DNA of 64,000 nt from Enterococcus sp. 9D6_DIV0238 (lineage in GTDB: Bacteria > Bacillota > Bacilli > Lactobacillales > Enterococcaceae), in assembly GCF_002174455.2 (NCBI RefSeq), contig NZ_CP147246.1:2582001-2646000 (forward strand), given 5' to 3'. The notes under the pieces were generated by a model. It worked only from the letters and a program-made list of their open reading frames with translations, ran no database searches and was not told where the DNA came from. The translations under genes were made by a program, and so were the position numbers. Shown here in pieces: positions 36,167 through 45,349 of this stretch; position 1 is the stretch's first letter, and the number at the start of each line of letters is the position of its first letter.

Positions 36167-38827
36167 GTGACTGAGGAACGGTTAGATCCAGAATACTTAT
36201 TAGAGAAATGGAAGAAAAACGAACAAAGCCTGAGGTCTGGTAGACTGAAGGTTTTCTTCGGTTATGCTGCAGGGGTAGGAAAAACTTATGCTATGCTGAA
36301 AGAAGCGCATGAGCAACAAGCAGAAGGAAAGACAGTCGTCGTGGGGTATGTAGAACCTCACGCTAGACCTGAGACAGAAGCCTTGGTCAAAGGGCTTCCC
36401 ATTATGCCGACTAAAAAGTATACCTACAAAGGAATCACGATCCGAGAGTTTGATGTAGATGCTGCTCTAAAAGAAAAGCCGGATCTTATTTTAGTGGATG
36501 AATTGGCTCATACAAATGCTGTGGGCGCCCGCAACAAAAAAAGATACCAGGATATCGAAGAATTATTGAAAGCTGGAATCGATGTTTATACGACAGTCAA
36601 TGTTCAGCATATCGAAAGCCTGAATGATATCGTTGAACAAGTAACAGGTGTTCATATTTCCGAAACAGTTCCAGATACTTTTTTTGAAACAAGTGCTTTA
36701 AAAGTCGTTGATATTGAAACAGAAGAGCTTTTAGAGCGTCTAAAACAAGGGAAGATCTATCATTCAGAAAACGCCAAAAAAGCGATGGCGAACTTTTTTA
36801 CCTCGGACAATCTCACACTGTTAAGAGGACTTGCCATACGTAAAGCCTCCGATCATATCAATACGACAAATCAACAGGAAACGCAAAAGAGTACAGGAAT
36901 CCATTCTAAATTACTAACAGTTATTGATGAGAAAAATCCTGAAATGACTAAAAAATGTTTACGTTGGACCGCTCGATTAGCACAAGCATTGGGGACTGAG
37001 TGGATTGCATTGGAAATTTTAGAAGATTTGTCTGAGCATTCCGAGTCAGAAAACGCAAAATTAGCAACGAAATTAGGCGGTGAAGTGGTCACTTTAGAAA
37101 GTGATAATCAAAGAGCTACGATCATCCAGTATGTCAAAATGCGCGGTGTCACGGATCTTGTGATGGGGAAAGTCATCAATCGCTCTCGTTTCATTCGCTT
37201 GTATCGGCCGGATCTAGAAGATGAGCTTGTTTCATTCATCCCGGATGTGGACATCCATTTAGTGCCTTATCAGTCAAATAAGTATCTTTTGAATAAATAT
37301 GCTGCAAAGAAAAAAAATCTGAATACCGTTTTCACTTGGAAAGATTTTTATATGACACTGGGGTTGTTGGCGATGGCGACCATTTTATCAGAATTAGGTT
37401 CGTACTTTCATATCGGCGACCAAAATCTGATTCTGATCTACATCTTATTTGTATTATTGGTAGCTAGAGCCACAACGGGTTATTTATGGACAGCGATAGC
37501 ATCGATTGCTAGTGTGCTGATGTTCAATTGGTTTTTTGTAGCGCCGCTTTATTCATTGACAGTCTATAAACAAGGCTACCCATTGACCCTCTTTTTTATG
37601 CTTTTGGTTGCTTTGTTAGTCAGTAATTTGATGATGCAGATCAAAAAACAGGCTTTTTATGCGATGAAACGTGAACATCAGTTGGAAATTTTATACGAGC
37701 TAAATAAAAAATACTTAGTAACTCATGATCAAAAAGAAATTCTAGCAACAACTGCCGACTATCTATCGAACATGCTGGATCGTGAAGTCGTGCTGTATGA
37801 CGAACAGGAAGTCAAAGAACCAAATGGCGCACCGATCAAAGGGCCGTTAAGAAGTTTGGAAGAATTGGCAGTCGCAAATTGGGTCTTTGTCAATCAAAAG
37901 CAGGCTGGTTATGGAACTGATACATTGATGGGAGCTAAAGCACTCTATTTACCAGTATTATCAAATGGTGCTACCTTAGCTGTGATCGGTATTGAAAAAA
38001 GTAAAGAGAACCCGATCACGGATGAAATCATTAGCTTCCTAGAGTTGATCTCGACACAGTTGGCACTTGCCCTCGAACAAAATATACTCACCTCAGAGCG
38101 TCAGCAAATCTTATTTGAAAGTGAAAAAGAACGAATGCGTGGAAATTTGTTGCGGGCGATCTCACATGATCTGCGTACACCGCTCACAGGGATTTCGGGC
38201 TCAGTTGAAGCTATTCTTGCAGAAGATAAAAGCACTTTACTGCCTACAGAAACGAAACAAAAACTACTGGTCGGAATCAAAGAGGATGCAGACTGGTTGA
38301 TTCGTATGGTAGAAAATCTATTATCGATCACTCGGATCAATGAGGAAACTATGAAAGTCGCAAAACGTAAAGAAGCGGTTGAAGAAGTTGTTGCTTCAGC
38401 GATTCAGCGAATTAGAAAAAGCTATCCAACAAGTGAGATCAAGGTTTCTTTACCAGAAGAATTTATTTTAGTACCGATGGATTCTATTTTGATCGAACAA
38501 GTGCTTTTTAATTTGATGGAAAATGCTATTCGTCATTCCAATTGCCAATCAGCGATTTTTGTGACGATCTCACTAGCTGAAAATGATGCTGTATTCGAAG
38601 TGGCAGATCAAGGACAGGGCTTGACTTCAGAACAGCTAAAAGGTCTATTCAGCGGAATGAACCAGCAAAGTACACCCGTCGATTCAAAAAATGGCATGGG
38701 CATCGGATTATCCATTGTAAAAACGATCATCTTAGCACACGATGGGACACTAAACGCCGGCAATCGACCACAAAGGGGCGCATTCTTTACCTTTACACTC
38801 CCTCTGGAAAGAAAGGAGCAACTATAA
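36167..38827 (+). CDS. kdpD: KdpD potassium/turgor sensor histidine kinase
   Basis: An 886-residue full-length KdpD. The order is: N-terminal KdpD domain with Walker A 'FGYAAGVGKTYAM' and Walker B 'PDLILVDELAHTNA', a universal-stress-like domain (about 240-370), four clustered membrane helices (about 390-500), a GAF-like region, the dimerisation/His motif 'AISHDLRTPLTGISG', and ATPase boxes 'LMENAIRHSN' and 'NGMGIGLSIVKTI'. It phosphorylates KdpE when K+ is limiting. GTG start, 14 bases after kdpC; its stop is directly followed by the kdpE ATG. Confidence 0.95.
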   Translation: MTEERLDPEYLLEKWKKNEQSLRSGRLKVFFGYAAGVGKTYAMLKEAHEQQAEGKTVVVGYVEPHARPETEALVKGLPIMPTKKYTYKGITIREFDVDAALKEKPDLILVDELAHTNAVGARNKKRYQDIEELLKAGIDVYTTVNVQHIESLNDIVEQVTGVHISETVPDTFFETSALKVVDIETEELLERLKQGKIYHSENAKKAMANFFTSDNLTLLRGLAIRKASDHINTTNQQETQKSTGIHSKLLTVIDEKNPEMTKKCLRWTARLAQALGTEWIALEILEDLSEHSESENAKLATKLGGEVVTLESDNQRATIIQYVKMRGVTDLVMGKVINRSRFIRLYRPDLEDELVSFIPDVDIHLVPYQSNKYLLNKYAAKKKNLNTVFTWKDFYMTLGLLAMATILSELGSYFHIGDQNLILIYILFVLLVARATTGYLWTAIASIASVLMFNWFFVAPLYSLTVYKQGYPLTLFFMLLVALLVSNLMMQIKKQAFYAMKREHQLEILYELNKKYLVTHDQKEILATTADYLSNMLDREVVLYDEQEVKEPNGAPIKGPLRSLEELAVANWVFVNQKQAGYGTDTLMGAKALYLPVLSNGATLAVIGIEKSKENPITDEIISFLELISTQLALALEQNILTSERQQILFESEKERMRGNLLRAISHDLRTPLTGISGSVEAILAEDKSTLLPTETKQKLLVGIKEDADWLIRMVENLLSITRINEETMKVAKRKEAVEEVVASAIQRIRKSYPTSEIKVSLPEEFILVPMDSILIEQVLFNLMENAIRHSNCQSAIFVTISLAENDAVFEVADQGQGLTSEQLKGLFSGMNQQSTPVDSKNGMGIGLSIVKTIILAHDGTLNAGNRPQRGAFFTFTLPLERKEQL

Positions 38828-39526
38828 ATGGCAACGATTTTAATCATAGAAGATGACGATGTAATTGCAGAGTTTATGGGCGCCGTTTTAGAAAAAGAAA
38901 AACACACGATCTATATCGCACGCTCGGCTCTTGAAGGCTTGTCGACGTATCGAATGTGGCCTGTCGATTTGATTTTGCTGGACCTTGGCTTGCCAGATCA
39001 AGATGGGATGGATGTATTGAAAAGCATTCGGGCAGCCTCCTCTATACCGATCATCATTATTTCAGCTCGGGATCATGAGGATCATAAGGTAGAAGCCTTA
39101 GATCTTGGAGCTGATGACTATATCACCAAGCCGTTTGGCACTCCTGAGCTTTTGGCTAGGATCAGAACAGCCTTGCGTCATGCGGCGGCTCATTCGAATA
39201 CACAAGAAGTTAAACAAATCATAAATGGAGATTTGTGTATCGATATTGAACATCATCAAGTGACAAAACGAGGACAAATCATTCACTTGACGCCAAACGA
39301 ATACAAGATCATCCAAGTCTTAGGTGAAAATATGGGAAAGGTTTTGACACACACCTTTATTTCTCAAAAAGTTTGGGGACCATACAGCAATGAAAGCCAG
39401 ACGCTAAGAGTCAATATGTCGAATATTCGTAAAAAGATCGAAGAAAATCCAGTAGAACCGGAATATATTTTAACTGAGATAGGGATCGGCTACAGAATGT
39501 TGGAGACGAAAAAAGCGGTCGATTAA
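38828..39526 (+). CDS. kdpE: KdpE response regulator
   Basis: A 232-residue OmpR-type regulator. The receiver domain has acidic pocket 'IIEDDDVI', phospho-acceptor Asp in 'DLILLDLGLPDQDG' and Lys in 'DDYITKPFG'. The C-terminal winged helix includes 'LTPNEYKIIQVLGENMGKVLTH' in part, and 'ESQTLRVNMSNIRKKIEENP'. It would activate the kdpFABC promoter under K+ limitation. It ends the operon at the hairpin at 39602. Confidence 0.95.
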   Translation: MATILIIEDDDVIAEFMGAVLEKEKHTIYIARSALEGLSTYRMWPVDLILLDLGLPDQDGMDVLKSIRAASSIPIIIISARDHEDHKVEALDLGADDYITKPFGTPELLARIRTALRHAAAHSNTQEVKQIINGDLCIDIEHHQVTKRGQIIHLTPNEYKIIQVLGENMGKVLTHTFISQKVWGPYSNESQTLRVNMSNIRKKIEENPVEPEYILTEIGIGYRMLETKKAVD

Positions 39527-39601
39527 AAGAATATAAAAATCTAAGCCTTCCAAAAAGGTTGATGACCTGAAATGAGAATCGAAACACCATGTTATAAAAT
39601 G

Positions 39602-39656
39602 TTGAAAAAAGCAACACAGAGCAGTCACTTGACTTGTTTTGTGTTGTTTTTTCAAT
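39602..39656. terminator. Terminator after kdpE
   Basis: TTGAAAAAAGCAACACA pairs with TGTGTTGTTTTTTCAA across a 21-base loop, with a T-rich right arm. It closes the kdp operon. The rest of 39527-39820 holds no gene that I can support; the short open frame there is not coding-like. Confidence 0.8.
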
Positions 39657-39820
39657 ATCCACCTAAAGTCTATCTGTTTATAGGTCTAAGGTACCATGAC
39701 AAGAAAAGTAACTTAGTTCAAAATAGTAAGGGTAGCAGGAGGTTGTATGTGGAAAAAGGGAAAACTGGAAAAGTCATCACTTACTAAATCAAGCAGTAAG
39801 TCAAAAAATGGAGGGATAAA

Positions 39821-40501
39821 ATGTCTGTAATCGAAGCTAAAAACATAAAAAAAAGCTATGGACGAAACGAATCAAGATTCGATGCCTTAAAAGGTGTGGA
39901 TCTATCAGTTGAAGAAGGCGAATCTGTAGCGATCATCGGGAAAAGTGGATCAGGAAAATCAACATTTATGCATATTCTCGCATTGTTGGATAAGCCAACA
40001 TCCGGTGAAATTTTATTAAATAATCAAAATGTTACCAGCATCAGTAAAAAACAATTAGATAAAACAAGGAATGAACAATTCGGTTTTGTCTTCCAGCAAT
40101 TCTTTATGAACCCTAAAGATACCGTTTTAAACAATGTGATGCTGCCGTTAAAAATCGGTGGGATCTCTAGTGGTAAACGCAAGGAAATGGCGCTTGAGGC
40201 ACTTAAAGCTGTTGATTTAGAAGATAAAATCAATAACAAAGCCAATAACTTATCTGGTGGACAAAAGCAACGTGTTTGTATTGCGCGTGCGTTAGTCAAT
40301 AATCCGAAAATCATTTTTGCTGATGAACCAACGGGGAATCTGGATTCGACAACAGGAGATAAAATCGAACAGCTTTTATTTGATTTGAATAAGAAAAAAG
40401 GCATCACGCTGATCATTGTAACGCATGACCCAGAACTTGCGGCTCGCTGTGATCGTCAGATCCATGTTCGTGACGGCTTGATCATAGGAGGAGATGAGTA
40501 G
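39821..40501 (+). CDS. ABC transporter ATP-binding protein, MacB/LolD type
   Basis: A 226-residue ATPase. Walker A 'IIGKSGSGKSTFMHILALL', Q-loop 'FGFVFQQFFMNP', signature 'LSGGQKQRVCIARALV' and Walker B 'IIFADEPTGNLDSTTG' are all intact, with the LDSxTG tail typical of MacB-like ATPases. It ends one base before the permease start. Such pairs export peptides, lipoproteins or antibiotics, or act in cell-envelope stress. No membrane-fusion protein or sensor kinase of the bacitracin type is adjacent, so the cargo is unknown. AATGGAGGG precedes the start. Confidence 0.9.
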   Translation: MSVIEAKNIKKSYGRNESRFDALKGVDLSVEEGESVAIIGKSGSGKSTFMHILALLDKPTSGEILLNNQNVTSISKKQLDKTRNEQFGFVFQQFFMNPKDTVLNNVMLPLKIGGISSGKRKEMALEALKAVDLEDKINNKANNLSGGQKQRVCIARALVNNPKIIFADEPTGNLDSTTGDKIEQLLFDLNKKKGITLIIVTHDPELAARCDRQIHVRDGLIIGGDE

Positions 40502-41785
40502 ATGAAATTCAGCGATATTTTGAAATCAGCAAGTTCAAACTTAATGCGTAACAAAGGTCGGACGATTTTGACGATTGTTGCGATTTTTATTGGTGCTTTT
40601 ACTATCTCATTGACGACAGGGGTCAATATTGGTGTGAATGACTATATCGATAAGCAAGTCGGCAGTGTCGGCGGAGAAAATCAAATTTTTGTTCAGCCGA
40701 AAATGGAAATGAACATGGGCAATAGCGATGAGCCTACAAAATATGATCCAGATAAAAAGACCAGCACAATGTCACAAATACAAGCAATGACAGAAAAAGA
40801 TGTTGAAAAAATAAAAGAACTTAAAGGGATCGATTCTGTTGAACCGATGAAATCTGCAACGATCGATTATATTGAAGGTACAAACGGTGAAAAATATGTA
40901 TTTTCTGCAAGTTCGACGATGGAAGATATGAATATCGATCTGGAAACGGGTAAAACTGTTTCTCAAGACAGCACAGCATTTGAAATCAATTTAGCACCTG
41001 AATATGTGAAATCACTTGGCTTCAAATCAAGTAAGGACGCAGTTGGTAAAACTGTGAAACTAGGAACAGCTCCAACGCTTGGCGGAGAAGAAAAAGTGGT
41101 CGAAGCAAAAATCGTTGGCGTTCGTAATACCAGCTTGATTCAAGGTGGTATGTCATTGATGAACCGCTCATTAGTAGATAAACTGGTCGAAATCAACGAA
41201 GAAGGTCTGCCGGAAAACATGCAAAACCAATATGGAATGGTCATTGCAGCTGCGGATAAAAATAGTACAAAAGAAGACATTACGGCAATTAAAGATCGTT
41301 TGGACAAAGCAGGTTATACTGGATCGACCGTGGAAGATGAAATCGGTATGATCAGAAATATCATCAATGCAATTACAGGAGTCTTAACAATGTTTGGGGC
41401 GATTGCATTATTAGCAGCAAGCTTTGGGATCATCAATACGTTGTACATGTCCGTTCAAGAGCGCACAAGAGAGATCGGCTTAATGAAAGCAATGGGATTA
41501 AGTAGTGGTAAAGTCTTTACGATTTTTAGTGTAGAAGCAGCGTTGATCGGATTCTTAGGCTCAGTATTAGGAATTTTAGGAGCAGTCGGTGTTGGCGCAC
41601 TAGTGAACCAAATCGCTGCAGATTCATTCTTAGAAGCATTGACTGGATTTACACTGATCCAATTTTCAGCAGGGTCTTCACTCGTGATTATCTTAGTGAT
41701 CATGGCAATTGCTTTCTTAGCAGGAACATTACCAGCAAGAAGAGCAGCCAAATTAGATCCAATCGAATCTTTACGTTATGAATAA
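40502..41785 (+). CDS. ABC transporter permease, FtsX/MacB-like
   Basis: A 427-residue permease with the MacB topology: one N-terminal helix ('TILTIVAIFIGAFTISLTTG'), a large extracellular domain (about 45-275) and three C-terminal helices with the FtsX signature 'VQERTREIGLMKAMGLS'. It ends in 'PARRAAKLDPIESLRYE', the standard tail of this family. It belongs to the mechanotransmission-type ABC exporters and pairs with the ATPase immediately upstream. The extracellular domain is Lys/Asp/Met-rich and carries no motif that reveals its ligand. Confidence 0.9.
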   Translation: MKFSDILKSASSNLMRNKGRTILTIVAIFIGAFTISLTTGVNIGVNDYIDKQVGSVGGENQIFVQPKMEMNMGNSDEPTKYDPDKKTSTMSQIQAMTEKDVEKIKELKGIDSVEPMKSATIDYIEGTNGEKYVFSASSTMEDMNIDLETGKTVSQDSTAFEINLAPEYVKSLGFKSSKDAVGKTVKLGTAPTLGGEEKVVEAKIVGVRNTSLIQGGMSLMNRSLVDKLVEINEEGLPENMQNQYGMVIAAADKNSTKEDITAIKDRLDKAGYTGSTVEDEIGMIRNIINAITGVLTMFGAIALLAASFGIINTLYMSVQERTREIGLMKAMGLSSGKVFTIFSVEAALIGFLGSVLGILGAVGVGALVNQIAADSFLEALTGFTLIQFSAGSSLVIILVIMAIAFLAGTLPARRAAKLDPIESLRYE

Positions 41786-41804
41786 AAATAAATAGAAAAT
41801 AGAA

Positions 41805-41847
41805 AGACAAAGCAAAGATACCAGCTCATTTTGCTTTGTCTTTTTTA
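41805..41847 (+). terminator. Terminator after the MacB-like pair
   Basis: AGACAAAGCAAA (41805-41816) pairs with TTTGCTTTGTCT (41830-41841), then six T. Confidence 0.88.
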
Positions 41848-41851
41848 CTTT

Positions 41852-41899
41852 CTTTTAGTAAGCATATTAGTTACCTAAATAAATAAAAAGGAGTATACT
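41852..41899 (+). promoter_or_regulatory. Promoter and possible operator of the quinone-reductase-like gene
   Basis: TTACCT (41871-41876), a 17-base spacer and TATACT (41894-41899) form a candidate promoter. CTTTTAGTAAG at 41852-41862 is repeated exactly in the promoter of the nitroreductase gene at 51521, where it sits between -35 and -10. A shared regulator of redox enzymes is possible. Confidence 0.5.
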
Positions 41900-41934
41900 A
41901 AGTTTACATTTTGTTGAAAAACGGAGGAACGATC

Positions 41935-42876
41935 ATGAAAGCAGTAGTAATCAATCAATATGGCAGTAAGGATGTCTTAGAAGAACAAGAGGTTACCTTA
42001 CCTGAATTAAAAGAACATCAAGTATTAGTAAAGGAATATGCAACGTCGATCAATCCAATCGACTGGAAACTTAGAGAAGGCTATTTGAAGCAAATGTTCG
42101 ACTGGGAATTTCCAATTATTTTAGGCTGGGATGTTGCCGGTGTGATCACTGAGGTTGGAAGCCTTGTAACAGAGTGGAAAGTCGGCGATAAAGTTTTCGC
42201 TCGTCCTGAAACCACTCGTTTTGGCACTTACGCAGAAGAAACGATCGTCGATGATCATTTATTAGCAGCGATCCCTGAAAATATTAGCTTTGAAGAAGCT
42301 GCTGCTGTGCCATTAGCAGGGCTGACTGCTTGGCAAGCATTGTTCGATCATGGCGATCTTAAAAAAGGTGAAAAAGTCTTGATCCATGCGGGTGCAGGCG
42401 GCGTGGGAACTTATGCGATCCAATTAGCAAAAGAAGCAGGTGCCTATGTTATTACAACAGCTAGTGAAAAAAATCATGAGTTATTGAACAAATTAGGTGC
42501 AGATGAAGTGATCGATTATCATACAACAGATTTTACAGATATTTTATCGGATATCGATTTAGTGTTTGATACGATGGGCGGAGACGTTCAAAAAAATAGT
42601 TTCAAGGTCCTAAAAGCTGATACAGGCCGCTTGATTTCGATCGTTGGGATCGTAGACGAAGAACTTGCCAAAGAAAAAAATATTCGAGCGGAAGGTATTT
42701 GGCTACAGCCAGATGGTGAGCAGTTGAGTAAAATCGCTGATTTAATGGCAAAAGGGAAAGTTACTTCTGTTGTTGGAGAGGTTTTCCCATTCTCAAGACA
42801 AGGTGTTTATGATGCACATGCTTTGAGCGAAACTCATCATGCGGTCGGAAAAATCGTAATAAAAATGGGTGAATAA
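41935..42876 (+). CDS. Zinc-independent NADPH:quinone oxidoreductase-like MDR protein
   Basis: A 313-residue medium-chain dehydrogenase/reductase from the ATG at 41935 (CGGAGGAACG upstream; eight codons of open frame before it carry the Shine-Dalgarno). N-terminal GroES-like fold with 'SINPIDWKLREGYLK' and 'ILGWDVAGVITEVG', then a Rossmann fold with 'VLIHAGAGGVGTYAIQLAKE', the NADPH motif of quinone reductases. No structural-zinc cysteines or catalytic zinc ligands are visible. Typical substrates are quinones or alpha,beta-unsaturated carbonyls. Regulation by an electrophile-responsive factor is suggested by the promoter motif. Confidence 0.87.
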   Translation: MKAVVINQYGSKDVLEEQEVTLPELKEHQVLVKEYATSINPIDWKLREGYLKQMFDWEFPIILGWDVAGVITEVGSLVTEWKVGDKVFARPETTRFGTYAEETIVDDHLLAAIPENISFEEAAAVPLAGLTAWQALFDHGDLKKGEKVLIHAGAGGVGTYAIQLAKEAGAYVITTASEKNHELLNKLGADEVIDYHTTDFTDILSDIDLVFDTMGGDVQKNSFKVLKADTGRLISIVGIVDEELAKEKNIRAEGIWLQPDGEQLSKIADLMAKGKVTSVVGEVFPFSRQGVYDAHALSETHHAVGKIVIKMGE

Positions 42877-42884
42877 AAAAGAAG

Positions 42885-42963
42885 AGACTGAGATTTCTGT
42901 CTATAATGATCAATAGAAGGTGCCTTCTACTGATCATTATAGAATAGAGTTCAGTCTTTTTTT
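42885..42963. terminator. Long bidirectional terminator between converging genes
   Basis: Nested arms pair in order: AGACTGA with TCAGTCT, CTATAATGATCA (42901-42912) with TGATCATTATAG (42931-42942), and AGAAGG with CCTTCT around TG. A run of nine T follows on the plus strand. It separates the quinone-reductase gene from the converging lysR gene. Confidence 0.88.
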
Positions 42964-43860
42964 TTAGTTATTCGGTTTAGAAAAATGTTCTAAGATACTT
43001 TTTAAAACAAATTTTTCGACATTTAAGTAATTTTTCTTTTTTGGACGACAGACAGTGACTTTCCAAGATAATGGATGCTGGATTCGAACAGCTTTGTAAT
43101 CCCGTTCTTGAATGAAATCTTTGACAGGAGCTGGCAGAATAGTCAAAAATGCTGTATTAAAGGTCATTTTCAGTAGTAAATCCCACGCACCAGATTGGAT
43201 TTTTATCATTGGCTTTAAATTTAGCTTGTCAAAATAACTCATGACCAAATGATGGATCATGAAGGTATCGTTGAATAATGCCAACGGCTCCTTTGCCAGT
43301 TGTTCCCAAGTGATCCATTCCTTTTCAGCATAGGCATTGTTGATACTCATAAATGCATATAGCTCATCTTCTACCAACGTATGTTCCTCGATATTCGCTA
43401 ATTCTGTCGGCTGCAGTAAAATGGCTAGATCGATTTCATTGACCAGCAGCATTTTTTTTAGCTCATACGCACCTTCTTCGACAATGTTTATTCTTATCTC
43501 AGGATGTTCTAGAATAAACTGAGATAAAAAATTCGCAAAAACCAGAGAAAGAATCAATGGCGGGATCCCGATCGTGATACTGCCAGTCAAAAACTGATTT
43601 TTTTCTTCGAGCTGTTTCATCATTTCTTCATAAGAAGCAATGACTTCGATGGCTTGTTCGTAAAACGTTTCCCCAACAGCGGTTAAAGCAGAAAGTTTTC
43701 CTTGTTTGCGTATAAACAACTCGACATTTTCTTCTTCTTCAAACGTTTTGATCATCTTACTCAATGCAGGTTGGGAAAGGTGCATTTTTTTTGCCGCGGC
43801 AGATAAATTATTATCGGAATCGACGATCGTCACAAAATATTTTAATTGCTTGATATCCAA
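42964..43860 (-). CDS. LysR-family transcriptional regulator
   Basis: A 298-residue regulator. The N-terminal winged helix contains 'NLSAAAKKMHLSQPALSKMI' (about residues 18-37). The remainder is a two-lobed effector domain ('LTGSITIGIPPLILSLVFAN', 'EIDLAILLQPTELANIEEH'). It is divergent from the CoA-transferase/thiolase/BKACE operon, with an ATAAC-N14-GTTAT palindrome in the 155-base gap, so it very probably controls that operon in response to its substrate or an intermediate. Confidence 0.9.
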   Translation of the reverse strand: MDIKQLKYFVTIVDSDNNLSAAAKKMHLSQPALSKMIKTFEEEENVELFIRKQGKLSALTAVGETFYEQAIEVIASYEEMMKQLEEKNQFLTGSITIGIPPLILSLVFANFLSQFILEHPEIRINIVEEGAYELKKMLLVNEIDLAILLQPTELANIEEHTLVEDELYAFMSINNAYAEKEWITWEQLAKEPLALFNDTFMIHHLVMSYFDKLNLKPMIKIQSGAWDLLLKMTFNTAFLTILPAPVKDFIQERDYKAVRIQHPLSWKVTVCRPKKKNYLNVEKFVLKSILEHFSKPNN

Positions 43861-43911
43861 ATGATTCTCCTCCTTTAGTAAATATTTCTTCCTATAAACT
43901 ATTCTATACCT

Positions 43912-43977
43912 ATAACTTTAACATATAGGTGTTATGAAAATAAAGTCTTAGACGTGAAAAAAAAGCATTGATATTAT
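43912..43977 (+). promoter_or_regulatory. LysR-type site and promoter of the CoA-transferase operon
   Basis: ATAAC (43912-43916) and GTTAT (43931-43935) form an interrupted palindrome of the T-N11-A kind bound by LysR proteins. Downstream, TTAGAC (43948-43953), an 18-base spacer and TATTAT (43972-43977) form the likely promoter, with the palindrome just upstream of the -35, as for an activator. Confidence 0.6.
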
Positions 43978-44027
43978 TAGTATATAAGGAAATGCAACCG
44001 TTTTAATCAAAGGCGATGGAGGAAGTT

Positions 44028-44711
44028 ATGAAAAGGATAAATCAAAAAGATCTAATAAATTTAATTCATACAGGAGAGACGATCATGATCGGCGGTTTCA
44101 TGTCAGTGGGAACTCCGGACACAGCGATTCGAGCGATTGCTGAAAGTGAGCTGGAAGATTTAACGATCATTAGTAATGATACTGGTGTTTCTTCCGATGA
44201 TCAAGATAGATTGGGGATTGGTCATTTATTGTTGCAGCATAAAGTTCGTAAAGTTATTGCCTCGCATATTGGGATGAACGCTGAAACAGGTCGACAAATG
44301 ATCAACAAAGAAATAGAGGTAGAATTGGTGCCGCAAGGAACATTAGCCGAAAAGATTCATGCTGGCGGTTCAGGACTTGGCGGTTTTCTGACACCAACTG
44401 GACTAGGAACCATTGTAGAAGAAGGCAAAGAAATTATTTCTGTTGATGGGGAAAAATATCTTTTGGAAGCCCCATTGACTGCCGATGTTGCGTTGATCAA
44501 AGCATACAAAGCAGATTCTTTAGGAAATCTTGTTTACCAAAAAGCAGCACGTAATTTTAATCCAGTAATGGCATTAGCGGCAAAAACAGTGATCGTTGAA
44601 GTTGATGAACTGGTAGAAGTGGGGGAGCTTGATCCAGAAGAAATCGTGACACCATTTGTGGTTGTCGATAAAATCTTGGTGAAGGAGAAGAACAATGCGG
44701 GTAAAAGATAA
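44028..44711 (+). CDS. 3-oxoacid CoA-transferase, subunit A
   Basis: A 227-residue alpha subunit of a class I CoA-transferase (AtoD/CtfA/ScoA group). The ATG at 44028 is favoured because GGAGG lies 5 bases upstream; an ATG four codons earlier overlaps that site. Motifs include 'GETIMIGGFMSVGTPDTAI', 'HIGMNAETGRQMINKE' and 'GGSGLGGFLTPTGLGT'. With subunit B it would move CoA from an acyl-CoA to acetoacetate. It overlaps the next gene by 17 bases. Confidence 0.92.
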   Translation: MKRINQKDLINLIHTGETIMIGGFMSVGTPDTAIRAIAESELEDLTIISNDTGVSSDDQDRLGIGHLLLQHKVRKVIASHIGMNAETGRQMINKEIEVELVPQGTLAEKIHAGGSGLGGFLTPTGLGTIVEEGKEIISVDGEKYLLEAPLTADVALIKAYKADSLGNLVYQKAARNFNPVMALAAKTVIVEVDELVEVGELDPEEIVTPFVVVDKILVKEKNNAGKR

Positions 44712-45336
44712 AATTACAAAGCGGGTAGCGAAAGAACTAAGAGATGGTGATGTTGTCAATTTAGGTATCGGAATGCCGACATTAGTTGCAAATTACATCG
44801 ATCCAAGCATTACTGTATTTTTACAATCTGAAAATGGGGTCGTTGGTATTGACAAACCTTTGGAAAATCAAATTGAGCCAACTTTAGTGAATGCCGGTGG
44901 TGCACCAGCAGGAATTATCAAAGGCGGAACATTTATTGATAGCCTGACTTCCTTTTCTCTTATTCGGGGAGGACATATCGATATCACCGTTTTAGGTGGG
45001 TTGCAAGTGGATCAAAATGGAAATTTAGCAAACTGGATGATTCCTGGTAAGTTGATTCCGGGAATGGGTGGAGCTATGGACCTTGTAGCGGGAGCCAAAA
45101 AAGTTATTATTGCGATGGAGCATATGACTAAAAATAAGGAACCAAAAATTTTAAAAGCTTGTACATTACCGCTCACAGCCAGCGGTGCGGTTTCAATGAT
45201 CGTCACAGAGATGGCTGTCTTCAAATTTATTGAAAATCGCTTAACGCTTATTGAAATTTGTGAAGGAAGTAATTTAGAAGAAATCAAGGCTTCGACTGAA
45301 GCAGAGTTTGATATTCTTCCAGAACTATTGAATTAA
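44695..45336 (+). CDS. 3-oxoacid CoA-transferase, subunit B
   Basis: The 213-residue beta subunit (AtoA/CtfB/ScoB group). The catalytic Glu that forms the CoA thioester intermediate lies in 'FLQSENGVVGI' (SENG motif). 'VNLGIGMPTLVANYI' at the N-terminus and 'GGHIDITVLGGLQVDQNGNLANW' in the middle (quoted in part) are family hallmarks. The start lies inside the end of subunit A with its own AAGGAGAAG. The thiolase gene follows 13 bases later. Confidence 0.93.
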   Translation: MRVKDKITKRVAKELRDGDVVNLGIGMPTLVANYIDPSITVFLQSENGVVGIDKPLENQIEPTLVNAGGAPAGIIKGGTFIDSLTSFSLIRGGHIDITVLGGLQVDQNGNLANWMIPGKLIPGMGGAMDLVAGAKKVIIAMEHMTKNKEPKILKACTLPLTASGAVSMIVTEMAVFKFIENRLTLIEICEGSNLEEIKASTEAEFDILPELLN

Positions 45337-45349
45337 AGGAGAGAGTAAT

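Noticed and set aside
39572..39787. Open frame after kdpE
   Set aside because: It runs through the kdp terminator hairpin, has no Shine-Dalgarno and no coding-like composition.
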